DNA of 64,000 nucleotides, from assembly GCF_009727055.1 (NCBI RefSeq), contig NC_052359.1, positions 25,947,052 through 26,011,051 of the forward strand, in the 5' to 3' direction. The position numbers were made by a program, and so were the translations under genes. Below, piece by piece: positions 23,415 to 34,949 of the stretch. The DNA comes from Benincasa hispida. Lineage: Eukaryota; Streptophyta; Magnoliopsida; Cucurbitales; Cucurbitaceae. Numbering within the stretch: position 1 is the stretch's first letter; every line of letters begins with the position of its first letter. The notes beneath the pieces are model-generated. The model was not told the origin of the DNA and did not search any database. It worked only from the letters and a program-made list of their open reading frames with translations.

Positions 23415-25313
23415 TGTTAACGCAAAAATTGATCTAAGCTACAAGCTCATGTCCCTGTTACCAGTTCCCCAGCAACGACACCATAAACTCGATGTCATAG
23501 ATTTCATGCGATGATGATATATGATACTACTTCTATATATGCGTTATTGACAAATTTTCTTGTAGTATGTTGTGCGTGTCACAAGTTTCCTTGCGTTGAA
23601 ACCAAGTATAATTTCACCGCAAGTTTCTCGGTGTGATCCGAGGTCGAACACAGGGATTGTTTTAGGTTATTGCGTTGTTCTTGTGATATATGCGACCAGG
23701 GGTTTTTCAATTTAGTAAAGTTTTGTGTACAAGAAATTAAACATGCGATAAAGTAAAGTAACGCAGTAAAAATGCGCTAATACATAAATTGCATTAAAGT
23801 AAATTGCAATAAAGTAAATCTAAGCTAAGATGATACGAGATTACAGGATTCATGATACAAGATACTGAGGTCAAGGCTGGCTGTGAAGATTATGCAAAGA
23901 TCGTGTAATGTGGCGACAAGTCTTATGTACGAAGAAGAAACAGAAAAGATAAATAATATAAACAACACAAGTTCCTTAATTGTGTTAAAGTTATAAATAT
24001 TGTTCCGCTTTTCCCTTGGCGTACACCTCTCGGTGATTGGCCACGTTCCCACATCTCTATGGTGAAATAGGGACGAACGTAATGAACACAAGGTTGCTTC
24101 CATCTCTGGAAGTACTACTCGCTTTAGTTAACGCATTCCTCTAACCTTCTCTCGACAGATCAGAATGACATCTTCACTTCTACTCTCACAGGTGAAGATG
24201 TCATTTAGCATGCCTTAGCTAAATGCAATTATCTCTTTATCCCAGATTAAGTTACTCGTTTAATCGATATTAATTACCAAGGTATTAAGAAAACTTCATG
24301 GAGAAATCGATCAATGGAGGAATGGAAATAGACAGAAAAGTGGTAATGAAAGTGATCGAGACATTCAATAAAACTATTAAGCATCTGATACATGTTTTAT
24401 GAATGAAGAGACTAAGAAGATGAAATACACTTGATGAAATAGAGTTAGAAACAAATATAAACAAGCGCCAACGTCTTAGCGCCGATCTGGATGGAGATTT
24501 TCTTGCAGGTGCGGATGGATCATGTGGAAGGATGAGCTTCCTTCTCGGGCTTACTCAACTGGTAGTAGGGATCTAAGCACAGAGCTTCACGGTGGGGATC
24601 TGGCAGATTCGCACTGAGACTCGCCTCTCGGTCTTGTCTGTTCTCTTCCCAGATTTCTTCCGATCAGTACTCAGCTCAGCCTCTCTCTCAATAATCCAGT
24701 AATAATTACCTCTCGTATCAATTATACCCATATCCAGTATATCTTCTCTGAATTCTATGGGGTTATTTATAGGTGAAAAGCTTTGACTCTTGGCTTGTGG
24801 ACCCCACTTCTTGTTACGAAAATTTTGAAGATGAAGGAATAAATATTCTTTCTGTTATGCAATCAGACCATCAAATCTACACAACGGTTAGTCGTACACA
24901 TGTCACAATCCTTCGTATTTGCGTTGCTCAACTGTATCTTTCGATCGGGTGCTCGTATGCGGCGTTGTTTTTATCACCGCATGCGGTTGAAATTCAGCTC
25001 GGGATCGACTGTCGCATTGCGCCGTCATTGCATTAATCGTCTATTCGTTGTGGTTTGACAGGCGCAATGTGACAAAGATGCGTTGTTCAGTTTCTCGTTG
25101 AGCCTTGATCGCAAGTGATGACTTGGTTTCCTGCAAAATAGAGTAAAAATATCCTCTTCTACCATGTTGACGATGTTAGTGGGTGTAATTGCGATAATTT
25201 ATATTTATTGTATTTCTGAGCTAATTTTCATACAATCAACGCATATTCCTTTTCTTTTGGCCGTAATATCTAGATAAGGTAGCATAAATAACTTGTATTT
25301 CTACAAGTTATCA
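23415..25313 (-). repeat. Solo LTR, family D (copy D3), Athila/Tat-like
   Basis: Perfect GTAAT duplication at 23410-23414 and 25314-25318; length 1899. On the minus strand it begins TGATAACTTGTAGAAATAC, a 10-11 bp hairpin with GAAA loop (25288-25313). The minus-strand TATA box is the complement of about 24763-24770. The TCCCTGTGTTCGACCTCGG block (complement of about 23640-23659) is followed by the AACTTGCGGTGA-type sequence. No internal genes. Confidence 0.87.
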
Positions 25314-28300
25314 GTAATGCATGATGTAATATGATTCTATAGTCACTCACTAGGCTACCAGCTCACAGATTTTCTGTGTTTTCCATTTACACACGGTCAG
25401 ATTCCTCAAGGTTGATCCTGTTGCTGCTTGCCACTGAAAGGCCCGGCTTATTAAGAAGACATAGGTTGATGATCTATTTATGTACACATGTTTTGAGAGG
25501 GACTAAGGCTTTGTTAGAGATGTTTGGGCCCAACTGTAAATATTTTTTTCCGTAGATGTTATGTCATGGCTGAATGCATGTGTTTATATAATCTTATGTA
25601 GAACCGTACGACGGCATGCTGGATGCATACATTATTAATATTTCACAGGTTGGCATTTAGATTATAAGGCTAAAGTGGTGAGTATTGGCGGTAGGGCTAG
25701 TAACTACATGGTCATATCCTCTTTCAGATTAAGAGGGTAAACTGGGAGGGGGTGTGACATTGGACCTTAAACCAATAGTTCATTAGAGGATCAATGGAAC
25801 TTAAGGAACAAGATGTAGTCTTAGGGGTAAAACGGTTTTTATGACCCAGCCGAGATTACGAATAACCTGTGAAGGATTAACTTACTAATCATGGTTATAT
25901 CAAATGGACACAAATATATATATAGTGAGAGGAATGCAACTACAGAACTATAGTGGAATGACCCGTTAGTTAACGAATGTTGATTAGCTCTGTCTAAAAG
26001 AGTTTTAGCCAACTAATTTCGGATCATTGGAGCCCATGATCTATAGGTCCATTAGGTTCCCCTATTAGCTCATATGGAATAAACTTAAAACAGTATGATA
26101 GAATGATTCGATTTTTTCGAATTAGGTGAAGAGAGAGAAACCGACAAGTATATGTGATATAGTAGTCGGTTTTCAGTTTAGATATACAACTTTAATATTT
26201 AAATGTGATTTAAATATCAAGAATATGAATACATTCATATTCGGAAGCTCGGAGATAATGGAAATGGTCAAAGATGTAAAAAGTCAAAGAGTTGACTTTT
26301 GACTTTGAAAAGTCAAACTTTGACCGATCTTATATTCAAATGTGATTTGAATTTCAAGAAAATGAATGCGGATTCATGCTCGGGAGGTCAAAATTAGTCA
26401 ACACAGAAAAAATTATAAAGAGTCAAAATGTTGACTTTTTTGTCAAAGTTTGACTTTGACAAAAAGGATTATTTTGCACTTTGACTATAGTTAGTGGAAA
26501 AATCCAAACTTTTGTTGGATAATTTCACTAACAAAATAGTGGGCTAGGTGTTGGCTTATAGTAGAGACATTAAGCCCACTTAGATAGTGGATTCTAGGTG
26601 TTGGGTTTTTATGGATTTGTTTCATGCAAATGTTGCATGGTTTTTTTTATAAAATGGGCTTTTGAATTTGGATTAAAGACTTTTGCCATTTTTGCAAAAA
26701 TTAGTTTTCATAATTGGGTTGAAAAATTAAAAACCCAAACCCAAATTCATTCTTATTTTTCCATCTCTTTCTCTCTCTCGTTTTTCTTCATCCATCGGGT
26801 CCTACAACCCGGTTTTGAGTCCAGAGGATAGTAGGTCAACTCTAGTGGTGGTCCGGAAGAGTTCGGGTCGAGATTCAGAGAGGAAAAGCGGTTTTCGGGA
26901 GCTTCAAAGGTAATTTTAATTTATAGTTTTTTTTATTCAAATTGCATGCTAATTTCCTTTTAATTAAAAGTAATGAGAGTGTAGTTAGGTTCTTTTTCCG
27001 CTGCGTATATCTCGTGTTCCATCATAATGAACAATAGATTTGTGATCCAATCAACGAATCAAATCCCTCTCAAGCTAATGAGAGGGTGAGGCCTCTTGTT
27101 TAAGAACCAGAATCAGCACTTAAAGGGAACGACCTCTCTACTAACCCTAATCGGGTAGGAGTGAATTCCATCTTGCTCCCTATGTCCCCATCTATTCATC
27201 CGGTCTTATCCCCAAAATACTAAGCTTATTGAGTAGAGGCAGTTGTTCTACTCTCACTGTTTGTAGATCAAAGGATAATCCCGAACAAACAGGAATTCAT
27301 AGTTAGCTCAGGATTAAGGTCAAGTTACCTAGGTCATCGCTTTGAAATAGTCAGTCTTAAACAGTAAACAACATTATAAAGTAAGAGTGACTGGTTTCGT
27401 GGTCGGATCTTGCACAAAACTCATTTGCACAGGACACCCCCCTCCTCATGTCCCACCATGAATGAATTAGGATCACTTCGTTTGTACCACTTTACTTTGT
27501 AACAACTGTAGAGTAGGCCGCATCCAATAGTGTTACCAAAATAAGGCACCCATTCTTATTCATATACTATAGATCATTTTGACTACTTACTCGAAGTTGA
27601 TCCACTTGTATGTCTCCATATAAAGTTCAAGTACTCATGTAATAGTCAAGGGACTTTGGTTAATTGGATTTCTAAAAAACAATATATTCAATAACAACTT
27701 TATTGAATTTTTAGAATAAGTTCTATTGCTAAACCACGAGTTTTAGGACATAAAACCCAACACCAATGGACACAAAAATATATTTGTAGTGTGAAGAGTG
27801 CAGTTGTCGGTCTTTTATAGAGTGCCCGACGGTTAACGAATGGTGGATACCATGATTAAAGAGTTTAGTCTGTCATTCACAAACCTTAGAACTTCAAGCT
27901 ATAGGTCCATAAGGTCCCCTTGGTAGCTCAATGGATTCAAGTTGAGAATCAGTTTTTGGGTTAGTTTGATGAGATCAAATTAACAAGAGGGAATTAGATT
28001 ATATATGATATAATTAAATTGGTTCGATTATATGTGATATGATTGATTTGATGTACTAGATATATTAATTGGAGGAATAGATAGAAATATGATTTATATT
28101 AAATAAAGGAGAAAAGAAATATGGTTTAAATATTACATGTGTTGTGATATTAAAACTATAGATTATAAACATATTATGATAAGTTAGTTATTATATTTAT
28201 TTATAATAAAAATAATTATGAGATAATTGTTTAGTTCGTTATTTATTTTCTTCTTTAACCGTGCAAGTGGGAGGTTATGTTCAGTTTTAATAACTGAAGA

Positions 28301-28379
28301 ATAAAATGAAAAAAATTTTCATTTTTAACAAAGAGATCACTTCATTATTGAATTACTAATTGATCACTCATGAGAGACT

Positions 28380-28740
28380 AAACCATCGAGCTAGAGACTA
28401 AACAATCGAATGAGAGATTGCTAAATGATTTGCTAGGTGACTGGCTAGACGATTGCTCACGAGAGCGAGAGATACTATACGATCGAGTACCCACTGTCTA
28501 TACGATAGACTAAACGATTCTCTCACTTACTTGATCGTATAGTTCAATCGTATATTTCCTCCTTCTCTCTACCAAATTCACACCGAGGTTGTTCGTGGAT
28601 CAGACTATTCGTGATTGTGACTAGAGCAAGAGTTTGCTAGACGATTACTCACGAGAGCGAGGGATTCCTAGACGATTGCTCACGACAGTGAGATATTACT
28701 AGATGATTGCTCACGAGAGTGAGGGATTTCTAGAAGAAGA
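28380..28740 (+). repeat. ACGATCG / AGACGATTGCTC word array in B LTR1
   Basis: Repeated AAACAATCGA, TATACGATCGAG, AAACGATT and AGACGATTGCTCACGAGAG words with no fixed period. The equivalent regions of the other B LTRs hold related arrays at 30370-30640 and 48400-48600. Confidence 0.7.
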
Positions 28741-30369
28741 GTTCTTCAAAGGTATGTCTCTCAATTCTATTTGTTTCAGTAAGAAATCATGCTGTAATTT
28801 TCTCTAGAATTCTTAACTGTTCGTGTATGTATGTGAATGCATTTATTCTTTCACAATGGGCTTCAAAAGAACTTGCTTCCACTCACTGGTTCTCTTGTAT
28901 AAGAGATCCTTCTGTTGAGGATGATGCCTAAACTCTTGTTGGGTCTTGTAGTTTGTAAACATAGTATTGAACAGACGCTTGTGATGTATTAATATATGAT
29001 ATTTTCTTCACTATTGTCTATGGAATATTGGATGTTTTAATTGCTTTACCACAAACAACCATACTAAGATCACTGGTTGTCGTTGTAACATAAACATGTA
29101 TGAGGTGACATACAGGTGGATCATGCCTTAAGTATTAACCAAAATGGTCTATAGTATATGGATATATGAGGGAAACCTTATCCTTGTAATGCTATAGATG
29201 CAACTCGCTTTGTAAAATAGTTACAAGTGTTGTGACTTGCTACATATGGTTTGATCTTGATCATTCATGTGGAGATATGCGAGCGGCAGTGTCCTATACA
29301 AAGGAGTTTGTATAAGACCGGGCCACAAAGTGTTATAATCTCGTTATATAACGTCGTTCATGACAAAGACTTCACTTCACTAGGATGACAATAGGTAACA
29401 TGACCTTAATCCTAAGTGAGATGGGAACTCCTGCCTTTGAGGGTGGTTCTTTGATTTTCATAGATTGCCGACTCAAACCTACCACTTTGGGGATTCGTCT
29501 GATTTGGGAGCTGGGAACTCAACTACATAAGATGAAATTCACTCCTTCCTTGAAGCATGGGTAAGTAGATAGATTGCTCCCTTGAGAGCTGATTCCGGGT
29601 CTTGAACGATGTGGCACCACACACCTTTTCATGGTCTAAGATGTGTCCACACATAGTAGGACTATGTTGTATTATTCATTAGAGGGATTGGTGGTACTTA
29701 AGGAGTTAGATATAACTACAAGGGCAAAATGGTACAATTGCCCAGCTATACTTACGTGCATTTGTGAAGGGTTATCGCACTGTTGATTTATTATATCTAA
29801 TGGACACAAAAATATATCTGTGGTGAGAAGAGTGTAGTTGTCGATCTTTAGTGGAATGTCTGGTAGTTAATGAATGGTGGATCTCATGGCTAAAGAGTTT
29901 AGTAAGTTATTCACGTACCGTTGGAGCTTCGAGCCATAGGTCCATAAGGTCCCCTTGGCAGCTCAATGAATTCAAGTTGAGAATTAGTTTTTAGGTCAGT
30001 TTGAAGTGTTCAAATTGGCAAGAGGGAGTTCAATTATATATTATATGGTTGATCTGGTCAATTATATATGATATAGTTGACATGATGTATGAGATACATT
30101 AATTGGAGGAAAAGGATACAAATTTGATTTATATCTAGTGGAAGAGAAAAGGACTATGGTTCATATGTTGCATATGATCAAATATTAAACCATAGTTTAT
30201 AAATATAATAAGATTATACTTGTTATTTTAATTTAACAATTATGGGATAATTGTGGCGGTTTTTTCTCCGTAATAGAATGAGATAGTGGGAGGTCGAATT
30301 CAGTTTTTGTAACTGAAGGATAAAATGAAAATGGTTTTCATTTTGCAAGGAATGAGACATTCGCTCACC

Positions 30370-30640
30370 GATTGTGTATACTGTCTATCGCATAGCAAAC
30401 TGATAGCATACACGACAGCTCAACATTTACTAAACAATCGTGTACACGCGCATCTTTCCTAAACCATCGCATAGAATTTACTAAACGATCGTCTAGCTTT
30501 TTTCTACGTGATCGTGCGCCCGAGCATTTTACTAAACGATCGTCTATACGATCAAAGCCCCTTTTACGACACAATCGTGTACCTTTACCTAAACGATCAA
30601 GCAGTCATCTATACGATAGACATCTCATTTCTCCCACTTG
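30370..30640 (+). repeat. ACGATCG palindromic word array in B LTR2
   Basis: Repeated CTAAACGATCG, TACACG, CAATCGTGTA and TATACGATAG words. The core ACGATCGT is self-complementary, so the RNA could form many alternative short pairings. Confidence 0.7.
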
Positions 30641-30650
30641 CTTGGTTGTG

Positions 30651-32092
30651 TGATGATGGATAGAAATGCACGTCATCTTAGGTCTTTTATTTAGAATTAT
30701 GAGGGTTGTTAAGTAAAATATGCGGCGAATATGTTAGGAATTCATGAGAAAATGAGTTTGCGTCAATCGGCATTAAGAATCTCGGCTAACTCACTATTAT
30801 GCGTTCTTATGTGTTCAATTGTCTATCTTTGTAGCTAACGAAGGAAGCGGACGCAGACGCGGAAGATGGGCTATCGCAAAGACTACCACATGCAGAGAAA
30901 TTCTCCATCACAAAGGCGAACGCATATGTTCGATGCATGGATGTCACGGCCATCAACCGCATGCGTCCATCGCATAGAAGTTGCGGTTGTCAAGCAAATG
31001 TGGTCATAGTTAAGAAGTTGCAGTCATCAAGAAAATGTGGTCATCGCAAGGAGATTGCGGCTACATGATGATAACCATATTAGCGGGATGAACGCAAGGT
31101 TGGTGGAATGGAAACATTAACGCATATCTCGGGAAAATCAAAAGATGATGTTGACATTTCACCTACCATGCCATTATCGGCAGAGATTCAGAAAAGAACC
31201 ATCGCGCCACGAATGTTAGAGTAAGAGCTGGTCCATTAATGTTGTCGGCGATCAAGCTCTATAAATAGAAGCCGATGAGTAGAATTTCATTTCATCCAAG
31301 GTTTTCATCTAAGGTTTTCTACCTTCGGGTGGATACTTGTGATCAAGATCAAAGTGTTAGTAGAAAACTTAGAGATAAGTTCCGTTTGCTATTACACAGC
31401 ATATGCACCCTACAGAGAGGATATTGCATGCCTCCAAGAAGTACGATACGGTGGTATGCGGTCATCTTGTTTATGTGTGGGAGCACATGAGCAGGAATAG
31501 AGACTTAGGAATAAGGCCTCTTGACACTTCGCATATACATCACATGCGTCCTAGAATTAGGCACAAGTGTGTGTAGCATAATCGCATAGCTTGTGTTGGT
31601 CGGGGTTGCCCTGTGGTCAATCTTAAGGGTTGCAATGAAAACATCTTCAGAATTTTATCTATTTTCCATGCATTTACTACGCATCAACAGTTGTCGTGCC
31701 TCTACCTCTCATTCATTCTTCCACTGCTTTATCTGTTAGTTAGGAGTAGGAGTAGTTTATAGCTTATAACCCCCCATCATTCGTTTATTCATCCACTGCA
31801 AACACATCATTGCATACATTTAGCTACAAGTCCCTGAGTTCGACCTCGAATCACTCGAGAAACGTGCGTTCTTGTTATACTCGGCGAGAAGGTAAGAAAA
31901 CTTGTGACAGGAACGCATGGTCATCGCATGTAAGAGTAACACATATTTTCATTCCAACACATGACCATCGACGCATGAGAACCGACGCATAACCTAAGAT
32001 ATACATCGCATATTGCGTCCCACATAATTTTAGTCATCAAGTCTTTGCCGTTTAATTTTACGTCATCAAGTTTTTGGCATCATTGCCGGGGA
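30651..32092 (+). mobile_element. E-family LTR plus primer site (E2), truncated
   Basis: Starts TGATGATGGATAGAAATGC, a decayed version of the E terminal hairpin. The LTR ends CGTCATCA at 32068 and is followed by TTTTTGGCATCATTGCCGGGGA, the tRNA-Asp primer site (32075-32092). Immediately after that the host B LTR resumes. At 1418 bases the LTR is shorter than the 2.1-kb E1 LTRs, because the middle (counterpart of about 14560-15250 in E1) is missing. TATA box near 31260. No matching TSD was found, so the right end is approximate. Confidence 0.72.
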
Positions 32093-32094
32093 GC

Positions 32095-32212
32095 CAACAC
32101 CTCCTGGATTCTCACTCCGAGAATACCGAAGTAAACGATCGTTCCTTCCTCTTTCCTTCTACCAAATTTGACAGAGACAACACCTCCTTGATTCTCACTC
32201 CGAGAATACCGA
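32095..32212 (+). repeat. 35-bp direct repeat, two copies 83 bp apart
   Basis: 32095-32129 and 32178-32212 share 34 of 35 bases (a run beginning CAACACCTCC and ending GAATACCGA). The repeat begins right after the end of E2 and lies in B LTR2, so it may be a duplication linked with that insertion or an older tandem duplication in the LTR. Confidence 0.8.
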
Positions 32213-32538
32213 GGGTTCCGAGTGGTGGTGTCTTCCCTACTACCGTGTTTGTGAGGATTTCATTCATGGGTAGACGACAACAATTTGGTGGACGATTGCC
32301 TTGACAATCTCAGAAGAGCGAGATTGGCTTTCTGGACGAGAGCGAGACTAATGTGAAGAAGAGTTCTTCAACTTGTATGTATCTTGTTCTCTTGTTGTTG
32401 TTAAAGTTTCAAAGCATGTCGTAATTTATTATTAATGCATAACTTGTATGTTTGATTGTGAATGCGGTAATTCTGTCACAATGAGTTTGGAACGATCTTG
32501 CTTCCGCTCAAAGGTGCTCTTTGATAAGAATTCCTCAA

Positions 32539-32550
32539 TTGATATCAGAG
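32539..32550 (+). promoter_or_regulatory. Primer binding site of the B element, one mismatch
   Basis: TTGATATCAGAG, one base after the LTR2 end. It corresponds to TTGGTATCAGAG with one mismatch, the initiator-Met type used by copia elements. Confidence 0.7.
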
Positions 32551-34949
32551 TCAGGTTCTGATATTCAAAATTCATTGATGCAAAGAATAATATTTACTTT
32601 CTCGGTGCGTAAAGCATTTCTACATTCTGTTTAAGCGTTAAACATGTGTTTGTGGATGTGGGTTAATGGAGATTTCTGGGATGAAGCCTTTGGTTATTTA
32701 AATTCTTTTACACTCAAAGTTAATTGTAAGGGCCCCTATGTTTTTTGGCATATTAACTTGCTATTGAGTCTTAAGTTCAAATTGTTTTGAGTCTTTATGA
32801 GTCGTTCGTAATGAAGCTTCAAGGAAAGTAGTTGCTGTTCTTTTAAGATGAATACAGCCAAGTGTTGGTCGGGTCGTGTAGACGATGGAGTAAATGATTG
32901 TAGAGTATCAGATACTCGGGATAATTTTTACGCGCACGCATTAGATGATCATGTAGCTCAACCAGCTTCATCGCTTAGTTTCTGACTACACGATCGTGGA
33001 GTAAAGTTGTTACTGAGTTCTTGTAATGTGATCGTCTAGACAATCATGCTGCATAGCAATATCATCGTCTAAATGATCATTTAGACTCGCGGGTTAATAT
33101 CTTGTGCGTTAAACAATCGGGTACCTCATGCTTCATCATATTGTAAATGGTACCCCCTTGGTACACCAGTTCTTTCTTTCGAGCGAACTCGATCATACCT
33201 AAATGATCGTGTATACCCAGCCGCGTTTACTAAGCAATGGGAGCTTTGCCCGAGTGGTTCAAGACTGGGTTCGCCTGTGAACCAGTTTGCTCGATGGAAA
33301 AATGTAATAGATAGAATTTTTATTTTCGGTTTTGAGTTAGTTCATCCTGGTCCATTAATATTTTTGAATGTACATAGGATGTATGTTTATATGTCATATG
33401 GTATGTCATATAGAAGAAATCCCACCTTAGGTTATGCATTAGTCATGCATCATCTCTTTATTGTAAGTGTTATGATGTAGAGAAGCATAATTTAAATTAC
33501 ATAAAAGCATGCTCATGCATCATATAATATAAGAGTTATATTTATGCATGCATTAAGCATAGACATGCATCATCTTTATGTTATACGTGTTATAGTATAA
33601 GGGTGCATGGAAGCATGTTTGCTTGGTTCATTACATGTATATAAAAGTTATGTATAGTAATGAACAGACATTGCATGAAGCATGACACATAGGTTAAATT
33701 TATAAGAGTTATAAATACCACGTTGTGTGGATGTGTATGGTTTTAGTTGTTTCTTTTATAGGAGTTATAAGGAAATTAGAACTAAAGTCTATAAGAAAGA
33801 AATAAATGCAAACTTAGGCTTGAATCATGATTTTAAAAGTGTTTTAAGACTTGGTGGAGATAGACTTAAGATCACGATTCTAACGAGATTAGTAACCTTA
33901 GGCTTTAATCTTTTAATCAGTTTAATAGGATTAAATTGACTAATAAAAGGTTAAAGTGTAGCAAATCTATCTATAAGGGACCTTTTGTCTAAGGTGGGTT
34001 CTGTCTAGGCTGGGGTATTTAAGGTGACAGAAACGGAGCACCCCTACCTTGGAACCTACCTAGAAAGGTGAATTAGATAGATTTGATGCATGCATGCAAA
34101 TTTGAGGACAATCCATTAAAGAATTTAATGTGACTACTTGAACTTGTTTAATTTCAAAGACAAAAGTTGTTTATGAACAAATTAAATTGACTTAGATTAA
34201 AATCAGTAGTCGGATGGTCTAAGTTAATGAACCCCTAGGTAGAACATTCAGTGGGAGGTACTTCAGGTATCTGATACTTCATTTAAACATCTCTACGTTT
34301 CTCCCTTTATTGTCCACACCGTGGATCTATCCTCGGCCTCAAGACACCCTGGGAGTGTACCCCCTAAAGGATGGTATTTGAGTAGGTCAATATCAAGGTG
34401 AATGGAGAGAATGCTCATAGTGAGTGGTAGTGGGACGTGCGAGAGCATATCCCAAGGTCTCTCTCGTTAGGTTGGATAAAGTTTTTGTGCATCGCCTCGA
34501 GGCACCCTAGGAGTGTCCCCCTATAGGATGGCAGTTTTGCACGTTTCTTTATTTGATCTCCTATATAGGATAAGGTCATTTTAGTCTTTTGTCCTAGTCT
34601 TCCTTTTACTTACAGTGGGCGTATTAGGGCGGGACTCTAGGGCCGAAAATGAGGGGTTAAACTTACGCGAAATTATTAAGGATTAACAATTCTAGACCGA
34701 ACGAATGGTGACTGTTAGGTATAGTTACAAGAGTTGTTTCTGCCTAATGGTTGAGAGTGTCTCATCCCAATGAAGGGGCATCTGATCACTTTACCGGTGA
34801 CGTTTTTGCTACTTCGTTGGGGCATCATTGCGAAATAGAAGTCTTTTCACTTAGGGTACATGGAAACTATTTTGCTAAAACGAAAATTGGTGTTAAAATG
34901 TGGTTTTGCATAGACTTATTAAGTTTGTTCTATTTTCAACAATGTTTCA
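32551..34949 (+). other. Long untranslated leader of the B element
   Basis: No coding sequence in 2.4 kb. From 5' to 3': a TTAATTGTAAGGGCC region, an ACGATCG-type word array (about 32870-33240), an AT-rich block with GCATG, TTATAAGAGTTATA and TATGTCAT words (33370-33720), and a block with ACACCCTGGGAGTGTA, AAGGTGAATGGAG and a second CACCCTAGGAGTGT (34340-34520). The last block matches the copia A leader at 11380-11450. A few short open frames (for example 33727-33939) are not conserved in other copies and are not supported as genes. Confidence 0.7.
32870..33240 (+). repeat. ACGATCG word array in the B leader
   Basis: Repeated TAGACGATGG, ACGATCGTGGAG, CGTCTAGACAATC, TAAATGATC and AACTCGATC words, related to the arrays inside B LTRs. 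The same word family therefore occurs twice in one element, once in the LTR and once downstream of the primer site. Confidence 0.65.

Larger units (their letters stand above)
21754..25759 (+). repeat. Solo LTR of a chromovirus-type gypsy (F1), with D3 inside
   Basis: Starts TGTAAACCTCG and ends GGGAGGGGGTGTGACA, the wording of Tekay/Del-type LTRs. The flanks are TTGTA (21749-21753) and TTGGA (25760-25764), a TSD with one mismatch. The intact 5' LTR of element A reads TTGGA there. Without D3 it is about 2.1 kb. A TATA-like CATATAAATC lies near 22789. The paired GAGGCCGAAGTATGGGTCTC blocks (about 23198-23260) recur on the other strand in the LTR near 56755-56815, which supports the family assignment. 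No primer site follows. Confidence 0.78.
6713..27024 (+). mobile_element. Complete but dead Ty1/copia element A, with three primary insertions
   Basis: It is bounded by TGTTGG at 6713 and ATCA at 27024, with the 5-bp duplication TAATG at 6708-6712 and 27025-27029. Order: 5' LTR, Met primer site, a leader of about 3.7 kb (2.1 kb without an insertion), gag-deleted Gag-Pol, polypurine tract, 3' LTR. The gene order protease, integrase, RT, RNase H identifies Ty1/copia. Insertions are a C solo LTR in the leader, element E1 in RT, and a chromovirus solo LTR (holding a D solo LTR) in the 3' LTR. Stop codons and frameshifts run throughout pol, so it cannot move by itself. Confidence 0.92.
21051..27024 (+). 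repeat. 3' LTR of copia A, split by a chromovirus solo LTR
   Basis: Parts are 21051-21753 and 25765-27024. It matches the 5' LTR along its length but keeps the 437-base AGTCAAA/GTTGACTT-rich segment lost there (26296-26732). Ends ATCA beside the TAATG duplication. Confidence 0.88.
5601..27762 (-). repeat. Solo LTR of copia family A, minus strand, split by element A
   Basis: On the minus strand it starts at 27762 with TGTTGGGTTTTATGTCC, like the A LTRs, and ends at 5601. The two parts, 27762-27030 and 6712-5601, total about 1.85 kb, the length of an intact A LTR. It is flanked by CCAAT (5596-5600, 27763-27767), so it inserted into B LTR1 as a full element and later collapsed to a solo LTR. 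No primer site or coding sequence adjoins it. The terminal bases TCTTGG on the plus strand deviate from the expected TG, presumably through mutation. Element A later landed inside it. Confidence 0.8.
4699..28912 (+). repeat. Copia family B LTR1, split by a large nested insertion
   Basis: The left part (4699-5600) begins TATTGGCGTTGATGCC, equivalent to TGTTGGGGTTGATGCC at 45000. The right part is 27768-28912. The junction is proven by the CCAAT duplication at 5596-5600 and 27763-27767 flanking the inserted solo LTR; joined, the LTR is about 2.05 kb. At 28912 it abuts a second B LTR directly. The right part carries the ACGATCG-type word array. This LTR sits in the leader of the older copia A0. 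Confidence 0.72.
28913..32537 (+). repeat. Copia family B LTR2 (5' LTR of the B element)
   Basis: Starts TGTTGAGGATGATGCC with no spacer after LTR1 and ends TTCCTCA before a primer-site-like sequence. It follows the LTR1 and 45000-48945 copies block by block. An E-type LTR sits inside at 30651-32092. Without it the LTR is about 2.2 kb. The final part shares GAAGAGTTCTTCAA with LTR1 (28735, 32356). Confidence 0.75.

Noticed and set aside
28380..30640. ACGATCG arrays as a CRISPR-like array
   Set aside because: No constant repeat length, no spacers of regular size, plant retrotransposon context.
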